Positions 51,091 to 59,740 of a DNA stretch of 64,000 nt are shown here, one piece after another. The notes beneath the pieces are model-generated. The model made no database searches and had not been told where the DNA came from. It saw only the letters and a program-made list of their open reading frames with translations. Position 1 is the first letter of the stretch. The number at the start of each line of letters is the position of its first letter. The position numbers and the translations under genes are program-made. Origin of the DNA: Planctomycetota bacterium (GTDB lineage Bacteria; Planctomycetota; UBA1135; GCA-002686595); the NCBI GenBank assembly GCA_023150475.1, contig JAKLKU010000015.1, positions 80,779-144,778 on the forward strand, given 5' to 3'.

Positions 51091-51566
51091 CAATGACACG
51101 ACAAGCTTCCTCCCCCGCTCCGGCCCTGCTCACCAAGGTGCTCGCGACGCACGCCGACCCGGGGCTCGTCCTCGCGCGACTGACGCTCGCGGTCGTGCTG
51201 TGGCCGCACGGCGCCCAGAAGCTGCTCGGCTGGTTCGGCGGCTACGGCTGGGACGGAACGATGGGCTTCTTCACGCAGACGGTCGGCCTGCCCGCGCCGC
51301 TCGCGGCCGGCGTGATCCTGCTCGAGTTCTTCGGTCCGCTGCTCTTGCTCGCGGGCTTCCTCACGCGGCCGGTCGCGCTCGGCATCGTCGGTTTGATGGC
51401 GGGCGCGATCGCGACGGTGCACGCGCCGAACGGCTTCTTCATGAACTGGTTCGGCCAACAATCGGGCGAGGGCTTCGAGTACCACCTCCTGGTGATCGGT
51501 CTCGCCGCGGTGCTCGCGTTGCGCGGCGGCGGCAGCCTCTCGCTCGACCGCAAGCTAGCGGGGTGA
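51078..51566 (+). CDS. DoxX-family membrane protein
   Basis: About 162 residues with four membrane helices. The family opening LARLTLAVVLWPHGAQKLLGWFGGYG and later LLEFFGPLLLLAGFLTRPVAL identify a DoxX protein. DoxX relatives take part in thiol/quinone redox or stress responses; the precise activity of this branch is not known. ATG 51078 lies within the operator; ATG 51093 is an alternative. It follows a MarR regulator in the same direction and shares its palindrome. It converges on lipA with 14 bases between. Confidence 0.9.
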   Translation: MTSQAMTRQASSPAPALLTKVLATHADPGLVLARLTLAVVLWPHGAQKLLGWFGGYGWDGTMGFFTQTVGLPAPLAAGVILLEFFGPLLLLAGFLTRPVALGIVGLMAGAIATVHAPNGFFMNWFGQQSGEGFEYHLLVIGLAAVLALRGGGSLSLDRKLAG

Positions 51567-51580
51567 GCGCGCGGCGAAGC

Positions 51581-52540
51581 TCAGCCCTGCGCTCGACGTT
51601 CGCGCACGAGGCGGGCGGCGAAGAACTCGCCCGCCTTGTAGCTCGAACGCACGAGCGGTCCCGACGCGACGTACCGGAAGCCGAGGCGCTCGCCGAGCGC
51701 CTTGTACTCGTCGAAACGCGCCGGCGGCACGTACTCGCGGACCGGAGCGTGGTTCTCGGTCGGCCGCAGGTACTGACCGAGCGTCAGGAAGTCGACGTCC
51801 GCGGCGCGCAAGCGGTCGAGACTCTCGAGCACCTCTTCGTGCGTCTCGCCGAGCCCGAGCATCAGCGACGACTTGGTGAACGCGCGCGGCGCGAGCCGTT
51901 TCGCTTCGCGCAACGTCGTCAGCGAACGTTCGAACGAACACCGCGGGTCGCGGATCTTCCGCTGGAGGCGATCGACGACCTCCACGTTGTGCGCGAGCAC
52001 GTCGGGCGCGGCGCGCAACAAAGTCTCGAGCGCGGCGCCTTGGTAGTCGGGGATCAACGTCTCCACCACGGTCTGCGGCGCGAGCTCACGCACCTTGCGG
52101 ATGCACTCGGCGTAGTGCGCGGATCCGCCGTCGGCGAGGTCGTCGCGATCGACCGACGTCAGCACGACGTAGGCGAGCTTCATCGCCGCGACCGCCTGAC
52201 CGACGTGCAACGGCTCGTCCGGATCCGGCGGCGCCGCGCGATCGACGGTCTTGACCGCGCAGAAGCGACAACGCCGCGTGCACTCGTCGCCGAGCACCAT
52301 GATCGTCATCGTCGCGTGCTCGCCCTTCCAACACTCGCCGACGTTCGGGCAGCGCGCCTCTTGGCAGACCGTGTTGAGCTTCAGGCTCTCGGTCAGCGCC
52401 TTGAGCTTCGCGTAGCCTTCGCCGCCGGGCAGCGGCACTTTGAGCCACGCAGGCTTTGGCGTGCGGATCGGGATGCCCGAGGGTTTCTCGGAGCTCCAGG
52501 CGGGTTCGGCGGAGGTGCGGTCGGGGACTTCGGGGCTCAT
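51581..52540 (-). CDS. lipA: Lipoyl synthase
   Basis: The protein has 319 residues. Both iron-sulfur signatures are present: the auxiliary cluster CQEARCPNVGEC and the radical-SAM CTRRCRFC. KSSLMLGLGE and the C-terminal VRSSYKAGEFF complete the LipA pattern (the terminal Ser is the third-ligand Ser of the auxiliary cluster). It inserts two sulfurs into octanoyl-lysine on lipoyl domains such as the two on the E2 encoded at 34704-36392. It is cytoplasmic. No lipB is adjacent. A palindrome GAGCCCGCGGGCTC (52585-52598) lies 45 bases upstream, at the end of the anti-sigma gene. Confidence 0.96.
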   Translation of the reverse strand: MSPEVPDRTSAEPAWSSEKPSGIPIRTPKPAWLKVPLPGGEGYAKLKALTESLKLNTVCQEARCPNVGECWKGEHATMTIMVLGDECTRRCRFCAVKTVDRAAPPDPDEPLHVGQAVAAMKLAYVVLTSVDRDDLADGGSAHYAECIRKVRELAPQTVVETLIPDYQGAALETLLRAAPDVLAHNVEVVDRLQRKIRDPRCSFERSLTTLREAKRLAPRAFTKSSLMLGLGETHEEVLESLDRLRAADVDFLTLGQYLRPTENHAPVREYVPPARFDEYKALGERLGFRYVASGPLVRSSYKAGEFFAARLVRERRAQG

Positions 52541-52596
52541 ACGCGGCTTCGCGAGCCGCGGAGTCTAACACAAGGGTCCAGAGCGAGCCCGCGGGC

Positions 52597-52854
52597 TCAG
52601 AGCTCCGCGCCGAGACGGCGGCGCAGCCGCTCGAGCACGCCGGCGTCGACTTCGGTGCGCGCTTCGAGCGTGCGTTGCAGCGCCTTCACGGCGTCGGCGA
52701 ATCGACCACCGAAGCGCGCGCACACGTCGCAACCGCTGACGTGCGCTTCGATCTTCGCGCGGCGCTCGCGTTCGAGCTCGCCGTCGAAGTAGCTCGAGAG
52801 GTGCTCGAGCACTTCGCTGCACTTGAGGCCTGCGACTTCGCGATCAGGCAACAT
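52597..52854 (-). CDS. Zinc-finger (zf-HC2) anti-sigma factor, short
   Basis: About 85 residues. It contains LKCSEVLEHLSSYFDGEL followed by HVSGCDVCARF, the HxxxCxxC zinc-binding core of anti-sigma factors such as RsrA/ChrR relatives. There is no membrane segment, so it is a soluble inhibitor. ATG 52854 is chosen because GAGGAG lies 6 bases before it; ATG 52860 also exists. It overlaps the end of the ECF sigma gene by 11 bases. It probably holds the sigma factor until a redox or metal signal releases it. Confidence 0.85.
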   Translation of the reverse strand: MLPDREVAGLKCSEVLEHLSSYFDGELERERRAKIEAHVSGCDVCARFGGRFADAVKALQRTLEARTEVDAGVLERLRRRLGAEL

Positions 52855-53401
52855 GCTCATCTCCTCGCAGGTGTCCGGCGAACTTCAGACGCGCGCGGTG
52901 CAAGCGGCTCTTGTGCGCGGCGACGCTCGTGCCCGCGAACCGCGCAGCTTCTTCGGCGGAGAGCTCGGCGACGTCGCGCAGCACGATCGCCTCGCGGTCC
53001 TCCGGGCTCAAGCGCTCGAAGGCGCGCAGGATCTGATCGCGACGTTCGAGCGCATCCATGGGATCGACGGTGGGTTCGGCGCCGAAGCCGGCCGCGCAGC
53101 CGAGTTCGGTGAGCGAGCCCACGTGCTCGGGCTCACCGGAGCGTTTGCGGTGCTGGCGGAAGACCGCGTGACGCGCGATCGAGAGCAACCACGCGCGGGC
53201 GGATTCTTCGCCACGGAAACTCGCCGCGTTACGCCACGCGGCGAGGAACGTCTCCTGCAGCGCGTCTTCGGCGCGCGTCGGATCGTCCTCGAGCGCTTGC
53301 ACGACGCGCCACACGGCGACTTCGTGTCGTGAGACGAACTGCTCGAACGCCGCGCGATCTCCGCGCGCGACGAGTGCGAGCAGCTCGACGTCGGAGTTCA
53401 C
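52844..53401 (-). CDS. ECF-type RNA polymerase sigma factor
   Basis: About 185 residues. Region 2 (FEQFVSRHEVAVWRVVQALED, RAEDALQETFLAAWRNAASF, ARAWLLSIARHAVFRQHRK) and region 4 (FERLSPEDREAIVLRDVAELSAEEAARFAGTSVAAHKSRLHRAR) are complete. GTG 53401 overlaps the stop of the DUF2892 gene (GTGA); ATG 53428 would extend the N-terminus by nine residues. The anti-sigma gene overlaps its end. The two form a standard ECF/zinc anti-sigma unit. Confidence 0.9.
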   Translation of the reverse strand: MNSDVELLALVARGDRAAFEQFVSRHEVAVWRVVQALEDDPTRAEDALQETFLAAWRNAASFRGEESARAWLLSIARHAVFRQHRKRSGEPEHVGSLTELGCAAGFGAEPTVDPMDALERRDQILRAFERLSPEDREAIVLRDVAELSAEEAARFAGTSVAAHKSRLHRARLKFAGHLRGDEHVA

Positions 53402-53607
53402 TGCGCCTTCAGCGGGCAGGTGCGCCATCCGAACAGCGTGTAGAGCGGGCAGCTCCCGATCAAGCCGGTGGCGAGCGGCACGACGCCGATCCAACCCCAC
53501 GGCGTCTTGGGGCCGGCGAAGACGAGCGCGATCAGCGCGACGCCTATCGCGACGCGCAGGACTCGTTCGATCGGGTGTTCGTTGGTGGGCAGCAGTTTGC
53601 CGAGCAT
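53398..53607 (-). CDS. DUF2892 small membrane protein
   Basis: The protein has 69 residues with two membrane helices. The pattern ERVLRVAIGVALIALVFAG, then WIGVVPLATGLIGSCPLYTLFGWRTC is that of DUF2892/YgaP-like inner-membrane proteins, which often accompany rhodanese or redox genes. Two Cys (SCP and TCP) lie near the C-terminus. It is first in the operon with the ECF sigma factor, coupled by GTGA. It may be a target or a sensor partner of the sigma system; this is inference. Confidence 0.85.
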   Translation of the reverse strand: MLGKLLPTNEHPIERVLRVAIGVALIALVFAGPKTPWGWIGVVPLATGLIGSCPLYTLFGWRTCPLKAQ

Positions 53608-53835
53608 CGTGGGTCTCCTCGTGGGTCTTGGCCTTGCCGTTCGAGAGTCCCGGCGGAGGCGGGACGATTCACGGCGGAAGCGATTTCCGGGCGACCGCGC
53701 ACGGCCGGGGCACGAGCGCTCTGCAGCGACCCGCCTGGCCCCGACTCGTCCGGGGACCGATTCACGGCGCTAGCGGCGCGACACGAGCCGCGGTCGCTCG
53801 CCGCCTCGCGCACGGCGAGTAGATTCGTGCGCTCG

Positions 53836-54729
53836 ATGACCGACGCGAACCGAGGCTTCGTCTACCGCGCGCAAGTCGGCCCAGACGGCGCCGGCGCGAC
53901 CGTGCTCGGCTTCCACGTCGCGCGCTTTCGGCATTCCGGCGAGGCCGAGTGGCGCACGGCGATCGAGCTCGGCCGCGTGCGCGTGAACGGCCGCGCGACC
54001 ACGAGCGACACGAGGCTCTGCGCCGGCGACGAACTCGAGTTCCACCGCCCGCCGTGGGACGAGCCCGCCGCGCCGACGTCGTTCGGCGTCGCGTTCGAGG
54101 ACGAGCACGTGCTCGTCGTGATCAAGCCCGCGGGTCTGCAAGTGCTACCCGCGGGCCCGTTCCTCGCGCGCACGCTGCTCGAACTCGTTCGCGCGAGCTC
54201 GGTGGAGCGCACCGATGCGGCGCCCGCGCATCGCTTGGGACGCGGCACGTCGGGATTGATCGCGTTCGGCAAGAACGCCGCGGCTCGAGCCGCGCTCGCG
54301 CGACAGTTCCGCGAGTTCGTGCCGCGCAAGACGTACCTCGCGTGGGTCGCAGGGGCGAGCCTCCCGCAGTCGCTCCACGTCCGCACGCCGATCGCGAAGC
54401 TCGCGCACGGACCGCTCGAGATCTTCGCCGCGGCGAGTGAAGGCCGCCCGTCGTTCACGCGCGTGCGAGTGCTTCGGCGTGAATCGGACCGCACGCTCGT
54501 CGCCACGCAGCCGATCACCGGCCGTCCCGATCAGCTCCGCATCCATCTCGCCGCCGCGGGCGCGCCGATCGTCGGTGATCCACTGTTCGGTCCCGGCGGC
54601 CGGCCGAAGAGCGACGTGCCGCCGGGCGCGGGCGGGTACTTGCTGCACGCGGCGGCGCTCGCGTTTCGCCATCCGACGCTCGACCATTGGGTCAAGACGC
54701 GCTCGCTGCCCGACTGGGTCGAACGCTAG
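53836..54729 (+). CDS. RluA-family pseudouridine synthase-like protein with altered catalytic motif
   Basis: About 297 residues. An S4-like N-terminal segment (AIELGRVRVNGRATTSDTRLCAGDELEFHRPPW) leads into the RluA core (VLVVIKPAGLQVLP, FVPRKTYLAWVAG, GRPDQLRIHLAAAGAPIVGDPLFG). In the active-site motif HRLDxxTSG the sequence is HRLGRGTSG (54229-54255): the catalytic Asp is Gly (codon 54238-54240). Canonical RluA enzymes need that Asp to isomerise uridine in rRNA or tRNA. The rest is intact, so it may be a divergent subfamily or a binding protein. It is followed 9 bases later by the ACT-domain gene. Confidence 0.82.
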   Translation: MTDANRGFVYRAQVGPDGAGATVLGFHVARFRHSGEAEWRTAIELGRVRVNGRATTSDTRLCAGDELEFHRPPWDEPAAPTSFGVAFEDEHVLVVIKPAGLQVLPAGPFLARTLLELVRASSVERTDAAPAHRLGRGTSGLIAFGKNAAARAALARQFREFVPRKTYLAWVAGASLPQSLHVRTPIAKLAHGPLEIFAAASEGRPSFTRVRVLRRESDRTLVATQPITGRPDQLRIHLAAAGAPIVGDPLFGPGGRPKSDVPPGAGGYLLHAAALAFRHPTLDHWVKTRSLPDWVER

Positions 54730-54738
54730 CTTCTCGGC

Positions 54739-55137
54739 ATGAGCACGACCTTCGAGTTCCGCGTCCACGGCGAACGACTCGCGATCGCGCGGCTCGCGCA
54801 CGACGCGAACCTGCCCGACTGGGCGCGCGGCGGCTTGGTCAGCTTCACGCGCACGCCGGACGAGTTGTCGATCGTCTGTCCGGAAGCGAAAGTGCCCGCC
54901 GCGGTGATGCACGACCGCGGCAAGGTCGCGTTCGGGATCGTCGGGACCGTGCCGATGACGACGATCGGGGTGCTCGCGAGCCTCTGTCGCGCGCTCGCCG
55001 ACGCGCGAGTGCCAGTGTTCGTGCTGTCGACCTACGACACCGACTGGCTACTGGTCTCCGCGGAGCGCTTCGCGGACGCCAAGGCCGCGCTCGAAGGCGC
55101 GGGCCACGTCGTGCGCGGCGAAGCGCCGCGACACTGA
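54739..55137 (+). CDS. ACT-domain protein (aspartate-kinase-like ACT_7/CASTOR type)
   Basis: The protein has 132 residues. Two ACT-like halves are visible: an N-terminal FEFRVHGERLAIARL with LSIVCPEA, and a C-terminal FGIVGTVPMTTIGVLASLCRALADARVPVFVLSTYDTDWLLV, typical of small stand-alone ACT proteins. These bind amino acids and are thought to be regulatory. It is probably co-transcribed with the preceding RluA-like gene and converges on a large lipoprotein gene. No enzymatic role is implied. Confidence 0.8.
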   Translation: MSTTFEFRVHGERLAIARLAHDANLPDWARGGLVSFTRTPDELSIVCPEAKVPAAVMHDRGKVAFGIVGTVPMTTIGVLASLCRALADARVPVFVLSTYDTDWLLVSAERFADAKAALEGAGHVVRGEAPRH

Positions 55138-55138
55138 A

Positions 55139-57139
55139 TCACGGATTGATGCGGATCCAGCGGACGACCAGGTCCGCGCGGTCGCCGTCGTGGTTGTAGT
55201 CGTTGAAGACGAGCGTCTCGTCGACCAGGAACGCGGCCCCATACCGGCCGTCGGTGAACACCGAGTCGCTGGTCAAGTTGTTGAGCGGACTGATGTAGTC
55301 GAGCCCTTTCTGCGACAGCGTCGAGCGCACGAGCATGAACGAACCGATGTTGTCGCGGTTCCAGTCGCGCGAGTCGGAGACTTCCGAGACACGGAAGAAG
55401 ACGCTGTTCTTCGCTTGGACGATGCCGCCGTTGGCGCCCGACAGTGCGGCAGGCGCGCGCGGGAACGCGAAACGATCGGGCGTGGCGTTCGGGAAGTACG
55501 CGAACGCGGGGACTTCGTCGCTGACGTCCTTGTCCTTCCAGGACTTGTTCTGCGTGGTACCGAAGGACCGCTCCGAGATGTCGACGAGCACGCGGTCGCG
55601 CTTCTCACGATCGGCCATCCAAGTGACGATCGCGGCTTGGATGCCGGGTTTCGTCGGCTCACGGTCGAAGTTCCACACCGCTGCGGCGCCGAGCGTCGGG
55701 TCGAGCCACGCGAGCAGGAAGTTGTCGACGTTCGAATCGTTGTCGTGGTTGCGGTTGTCGGCGTTCTCGTCGACGACGCAAAGGAAACGGTCGTCGAGGT
55801 CGCTGATGCCCTTCGCGTTGCCGGCGGCGGCGAGCATCGCGATGAGCTCGTCGGGATCGTTGAAGGGCTGCAGCGGCGTCGCCGTGCTGGTCCAGCGGAA
55901 GATCGCGTCGTTGGTGTCGCTGTCGCCGTTCGCGTCGCAGCCGCCGTCGTCGTTCTCGAGCACCGTCGTGCCGACGTAACCGGGCACTGCGAGCACCCGA
56001 TTGATGCCGGCGAGGCCCGTGTTCTGGGGCGGATTCGCGACCGGATCGGCGAACCAACTCGCGTAGTCGAAGAAGAAGAGGACGTCGTCGTTGGTGTCGG
56101 TGTCGGTGTAGCCGGCGCAGCCGGTCGGCTCCCAACCGGCGGGGAACCCGAGGCCGACGGCGTCGTTCAGACCGTCGACGAAGTCCGCCTGACGTGTCTC
56201 GTTGACCAGGAACGCGACGAGCCAGTTGCTCGCGGCGAGCCGTCGCGCGCGCGTGACGCCGGATTGGTTGATGATCGCGAGCTCGGTGCTCAGCACTTCC
56301 GCGCCCACGTCGGTCGAATCGAGCACGCCGAGGACGTTGCCGTCGTTGGTGTCGCCGTCGTTGTTGTGGTCGAAGCCGTCGACGAGCTCGGAGATCGTCA
56401 CGAAGACGAGGTCCTCGTCGGCGTTCGCGGGCCGCGCGTGGCAACTGCCGCCGGAAGCCGCCGCCACGTTGTGCAACACGCGCGTCGGTGTCGTCGGAGC
56501 GTCGCGGTCGAGCCACTTGAGGTTCGTTTCGTTCGCGGCGAGCGGTTCGAGCAGGTCGGCCGCGTAGTACAGCCGGTCGGACGCGACGACGAACGGCACG
56601 GTCGCCGCGGAATCGAGCGTGTCGACGTACTCGACGTCGCGCGCGGACGGACTCCCGCCCGAGCCGGGGTAGTGCAACAGCACGACGTCCGTCAGATCGC
56701 CGTCCTCGCTCCAATCCCACGAGTCGTCGCGCTCGTTGACGGCGAGGAACACGTGCCGGCCGACGAACGCGGCTGCTTGGGTCGCGACGTTGAGCGGGTG
56801 CTCGATCCGGTTCTTCATGTTGACGACGACCGCGCAATCGTCGGTGAAGGACGTGTCGCCGTTCTTCGCGTTGAAGTTCTTGCCCGACGCCGTCTCGTTC
56901 GCGAGGTACACGAAGCGGTGGTTGCCGAAGACGACCGGCGAAGTCGAGAGCGTCGCGTACTTCGTCGTGTGCGGTTGGAACGCGGTCGTGCCCGAGTCGT
57001 CCTCGCCGAGGAAGATGTCCTCGAGCTCGTTCTTGACCTTGTCGAAGTAGTCCTCGCAGCCGGCGATCACGGCGCCCGCGGCGAGCGCGAGCGGAGCCAG
57101 GACGAGGGCGCGACGGAGACTGGGGCGAACGTACGACAT
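55139..57139 (-). CDS. Large Asp-rich surface lipoprotein of unknown function
   Basis: About 666 residues. The signal ends in AVIAGC, a lipobox. The mature protein is beta-rich with many Asp/Asn loops resembling calcium-binding dockerin/EF-like turns (FDHNNDGDTNDGN, CDANGDSDTNDA, NRNHDNDSNVDN, FNDYNHDGDRADL) spaced 80-170 residues apart. This suggests a repeated propeller-like or sandwich domain. Few cysteines occur. No enzyme motif is recognised. ATG 57139 starts a standard signal. It lies downstream of, and is separated by a terminator from, the nucleotide-sugar genes. Function cannot be assigned. Confidence 0.7.
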   Translation of the reverse strand: MSYVRPSLRRALVLAPLALAAGAVIAGCEDYFDKVKNELEDIFLGEDDSGTTAFQPHTTKYATLSTSPVVFGNHRFVYLANETASGKNFNAKNGDTSFTDDCAVVVNMKNRIEHPLNVATQAAAFVGRHVFLAVNERDDSWDWSEDGDLTDVVLLHYPGSGGSPSARDVEYVDTLDSAATVPFVVASDRLYYAADLLEPLAANETNLKWLDRDAPTTPTRVLHNVAAASGGSCHARPANADEDLVFVTISELVDGFDHNNDGDTNDGNVLGVLDSTDVGAEVLSTELAIINQSGVTRARRLAASNWLVAFLVNETRQADFVDGLNDAVGLGFPAGWEPTGCAGYTDTDTNDDVLFFFDYASWFADPVANPPQNTGLAGINRVLAVPGYVGTTVLENDDGGCDANGDSDTNDAIFRWTSTATPLQPFNDPDELIAMLAAAGNAKGISDLDDRFLCVVDENADNRNHDNDSNVDNFLLAWLDPTLGAAAVWNFDREPTKPGIQAAIVTWMADREKRDRVLVDISERSFGTTQNKSWKDKDVSDEVPAFAYFPNATPDRFAFPRAPAALSGANGGIVQAKNSVFFRVSEVSDSRDWNRDNIGSFMLVRSTLSQKGLDYISPLNNLTSDSVFTDGRYGAAFLVDETLVFNDYNHDGDRADLVVRWIRINP

Positions 57140-57252
57140 GCAGGGCCTTCGGCGCGCACGACGCGGCGCGCAGCGAGCGGCCATGCTAGCACGCGAGCTC
57201 GTGCGCCCAACGTCTCGCCGCCGCTGCGGCGCAAGCGTTCGGTGGCGCACAC

Positions 57253-57280
57253 CGCGCGGAGCGGAAATCCGTTCCGCGCG
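57253..57280 (-). terminator. Hairpin after the epimerase gene
   Basis: A perfect 8-base stem (57253-57260 with 57273-57280), extendable inward through a G-U pair and four more pairs, lies 5 bases after the epimerase stop on the - strand. No T-run. Confidence 0.62.
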
Positions 57281-57285
57281 CCGTG

Positions 57286-58230
57286 TCAGCGCCGCCAGCA
57301 GGCGCGAATGCCGTCTTCGAGCTCGACGCGCGGCGCGAAGCCGAGCTTCGCGAGCTTGGAAATGTCCGGCGCGCGGCGCGCGACCGAACCCGGCGGCGCA
57401 GGCCGCGCGTCGATCCGCGGATGGAAGCCCGTGACGTCGAAGATCGTGCGCGCGAGCTCGTCGATGCGCTTCTCGTGCGGCGAACCGATGTTGAAGAGCC
57501 CTTTCGCGCCGCCGAGCGCGGCGTCGAGCACGGTGAGCAGCGCACGGCCGGCGTCCTCGACGTAGAGGAACGAACGCGTCTGTTCGGGCCCGAAGACCGG
57601 GAACGGATCGGTGCGCTCGCGGACGCGCTTCAGCATCTCCGGGATCACGTGGGTCGGCCCCATGCGCGGCCCATAGACGTTGTGGAAGCGCACCACGACC
57701 GGGTGCAAGCCGTGTTCGCTCGCCGCGCCGAAGACCGCGCTCTCACCCGCCAGCTTGCTCGCCGCGTACGACCAGCGCGGCAGCGCGATGCGATCGATCG
57801 AGAGGATCACGTCCTCCGGCGTCGGCACCTTGACGAAGCCGGCGTCGACGCCGGACGCGTAGTTCTCGCTCGACGAGGCGAAGAAGAAGGGCCCTGACTT
57901 CGACTGCAGCGCGAAATCGAGCACCTTCAGCGTGCTGCGCATGTTGACGACCATCGTCTCGTACGGATGGTCGGTCACGTACTGCACACCGACGATCGCC
58001 GCGAGGTGGTAGATCGCGTCGAAGCGGCCGGCGAGCTCGAGCGGTCCCTTCGCGAGGTCGTTGTGGAGCACCGTGACACGCTGCGGATGCCGCGCGCGCA
58101 AGGCGTCCAAGTCCTCGAGCCCTCCTTTTTTGCCGCAGTCGATCGCGACGAGCTCGTCGCCGCGCTCGGCGATCTGCCGAGCGAGCTCGAAGCCGATCAC
58201 GCCCGCCGCGCCGGTGACCAGGATGCGCAT
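57286..58230 (-). CDS. NAD-dependent nucleotide-sugar epimerase/dehydratase (extended SDR)
   Basis: The protein has 314 residues. The Rossmann motif GAAGVIG, catalytic YAASK and FHNVYGPRMGP identify an extended short-chain dehydrogenase such as UDP-glucuronate or UDP-glucose 4-epimerase. It starts 4 bases after the dehydrogenase stop, so the two act together, probably to make a uronic-acid sugar for surface polysaccharide. The exact sugar cannot be read. A hairpin at 57253-57280 follows. Confidence 0.88.
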   Translation of the reverse strand: MRILVTGAAGVIGFELARQIAERGDELVAIDCGKKGGLEDLDALRARHPQRVTVLHNDLAKGPLELAGRFDAIYHLAAIVGVQYVTDHPYETMVVNMRSTLKVLDFALQSKSGPFFFASSSENYASGVDAGFVKVPTPEDVILSIDRIALPRWSYAASKLAGESAVFGAASEHGLHPVVVRFHNVYGPRMGPTHVIPEMLKRVRERTDPFPVFGPEQTRSFLYVEDAGRALLTVLDAALGGAKGLFNIGSPHEKRIDELARTIFDVTGFHPRIDARPAPPGSVARRAPDISKLAKLGFAPRVELEDGIRACWRR

Positions 58231-58234
58231 CGCG

Positions 58235-59740
58235 TCAGCCTCGCGCCGCCGCCGTCGCGGGCGCCGGGGTCGACTTCGGCACGTCGCCGCGGCCGTAGAC
58301 GACGAGCTCGATGCCGTGCTCCGCGCAGTGTTTGCCGATCGCGTCGGTGATCAAGCTCCACGCGTCGACGACGATCGCGCCGCGCGCGAGCTTCTGCTTC
58401 ACGAGCTCGGGCAAGTAGTTCTTGTAGTGGGCGTCGGGCAAGCACACGACGACGATGTCGGCCTGGTCGAGCGCGCTTGCGCAGTCCTTCGCCATCGGGA
58501 TCTCGGGGAACTCCTCCCAGAGCTCGACGAGCGGGTCGTACGCGACGACGGTCGCGCCGCGTTTGACGAACTCGCGCGCGACGATCTCCGACGGCGAGCT
58601 GCGGGTGTCCGCGACGCCCGGACGGTACGTGACGCCGATCAGCGCGGCGCGTTTGCCGCGCAACGCGCCTTTGAAGTGCTTCTCGACCGATTCGACGGCG
58701 CGCAGCGGCATCTTCTCGTTGGTCAGGATCGCGCGGCGCGAGAACGGCAACTCCGCTTCGACGCCGAGCAGCTTCTGCGCGCCGAACGCGGCGAGCAGCG
58801 CGTCCTTGGTCAGGCAGTACCCGCCGACGCCGAGCCCGGGCAGCATCATGTTGTCGTGCGTGCCCTTGCGCAGCCGGATCGAACGCACGACGTCGAAGAG
58901 GTCGACGCCGACGCGCTCGGCGAGCTTCGCCCACTCTTCAATGAACGCGATGTTGGTCGCGCGGTAGCTGTTCTCGAGCAGCTTGCCCATCTCCGCGGCG
59001 CGGATCGTCTTGTGGCGCCACAACGGGAACTGCTTCGTGTTGACGTACTTCGCGAGGAACGCTTCGGCGCGCTCCGAGCTCCGCTGATCGATGCCGGCGA
59101 ACGCGCGCCAGAAGTTGTTGACCGAGTCGAGGTAGTCGGGGCCGGGCATCACGCGCTCGTAGCAGTACGCGAGCATCGGCGGATCCTTGACCACGTCGAC
59201 GCCGCGCTTCTTCTGGCCTTCGCAGAGCGCCGGATAGAGCACGCGGTCCGAACAACCGAGCGGCAGCGTGCTCTCGATCGTCACGAGCGTGCCGGGTTGC
59301 ATGTGCTCGCCGACCATGCGCATCGCGGCCGCGTACCCGGCGGTCGGGCAGTCGAGCACGTCGGTCTGACCGGGCTCGCGCACGAGGTCGAGGTTGATGC
59401 ACGAGATGACGACGTCGGCGAGCCCGATCACGCGCGGGTCGGTCGTGCCGACGGCGTTGCGCGGCTCCTTGGCGGCGGCGCTGATCACCGTTTCGAGGCT
59501 CGGATCGTTGGCGTAGGTCGGCGAACGGCCGACGTCGAGCCGCCCGACCTTCTCGCGGCCGGCCGCGTCGTCACGGTCGAGGCCGACGCAGAAGAACATC
59601 CGCTTGCCGCCGGGCGTCAGCGTGCGGGCGAGGTTGGCGACGACGGCGGTGCCGACGAAGCCCAAGCCGAGCACGACGATGATCTCTTGGCCGTCTTGCT
59701 TCGCCTTGGCAGCGCGATCCTTGATCTCTTCGAACTTCAA
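58235..59740 (-). CDS. UDP-sugar dehydrogenase (UDP-glucose/UDP-GlcNAc/ManNAc 6-dehydrogenase family)
   Basis: The protein has 501 residues. It has the N-terminal Rossmann motif VLGLGFVGTAVVANLA, the central AAEMGKLLENSYRATNIAF helix and the catalytic Cys motif GVGGYCLTKD, and the C-terminal NAD domain (RAALIGVTYRPGVADTRSSPS). It oxidises the C6 alcohol of a nucleotide sugar to a carboxylate using 2 NAD. TTG 59740 is chosen because AGGAG stands 6 bases upstream and no in-frame ATG gives a better N-terminus. It is first in an operon with the epimerase. Confidence 0.9.
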   Translation of the reverse strand: MKFEEIKDRAAKAKQDGQEIIVVLGLGFVGTAVVANLARTLTPGGKRMFFCVGLDRDDAAGREKVGRLDVGRSPTYANDPSLETVISAAAKEPRNAVGTTDPRVIGLADVVISCINLDLVREPGQTDVLDCPTAGYAAAMRMVGEHMQPGTLVTIESTLPLGCSDRVLYPALCEGQKKRGVDVVKDPPMLAYCYERVMPGPDYLDSVNNFWRAFAGIDQRSSERAEAFLAKYVNTKQFPLWRHKTIRAAEMGKLLENSYRATNIAFIEEWAKLAERVGVDLFDVVRSIRLRKGTHDNMMLPGLGVGGYCLTKDALLAAFGAQKLLGVEAELPFSRRAILTNEKMPLRAVESVEKHFKGALRGKRAALIGVTYRPGVADTRSSPSEIVAREFVKRGATVVAYDPLVELWEEFPEIPMAKDCASALDQADIVVVCLPDAHYKNYLPELVKQKLARGAIVVDAWSLITDAIGKHCAEHGIELVVYGRGDVPKSTPAPATAAARG

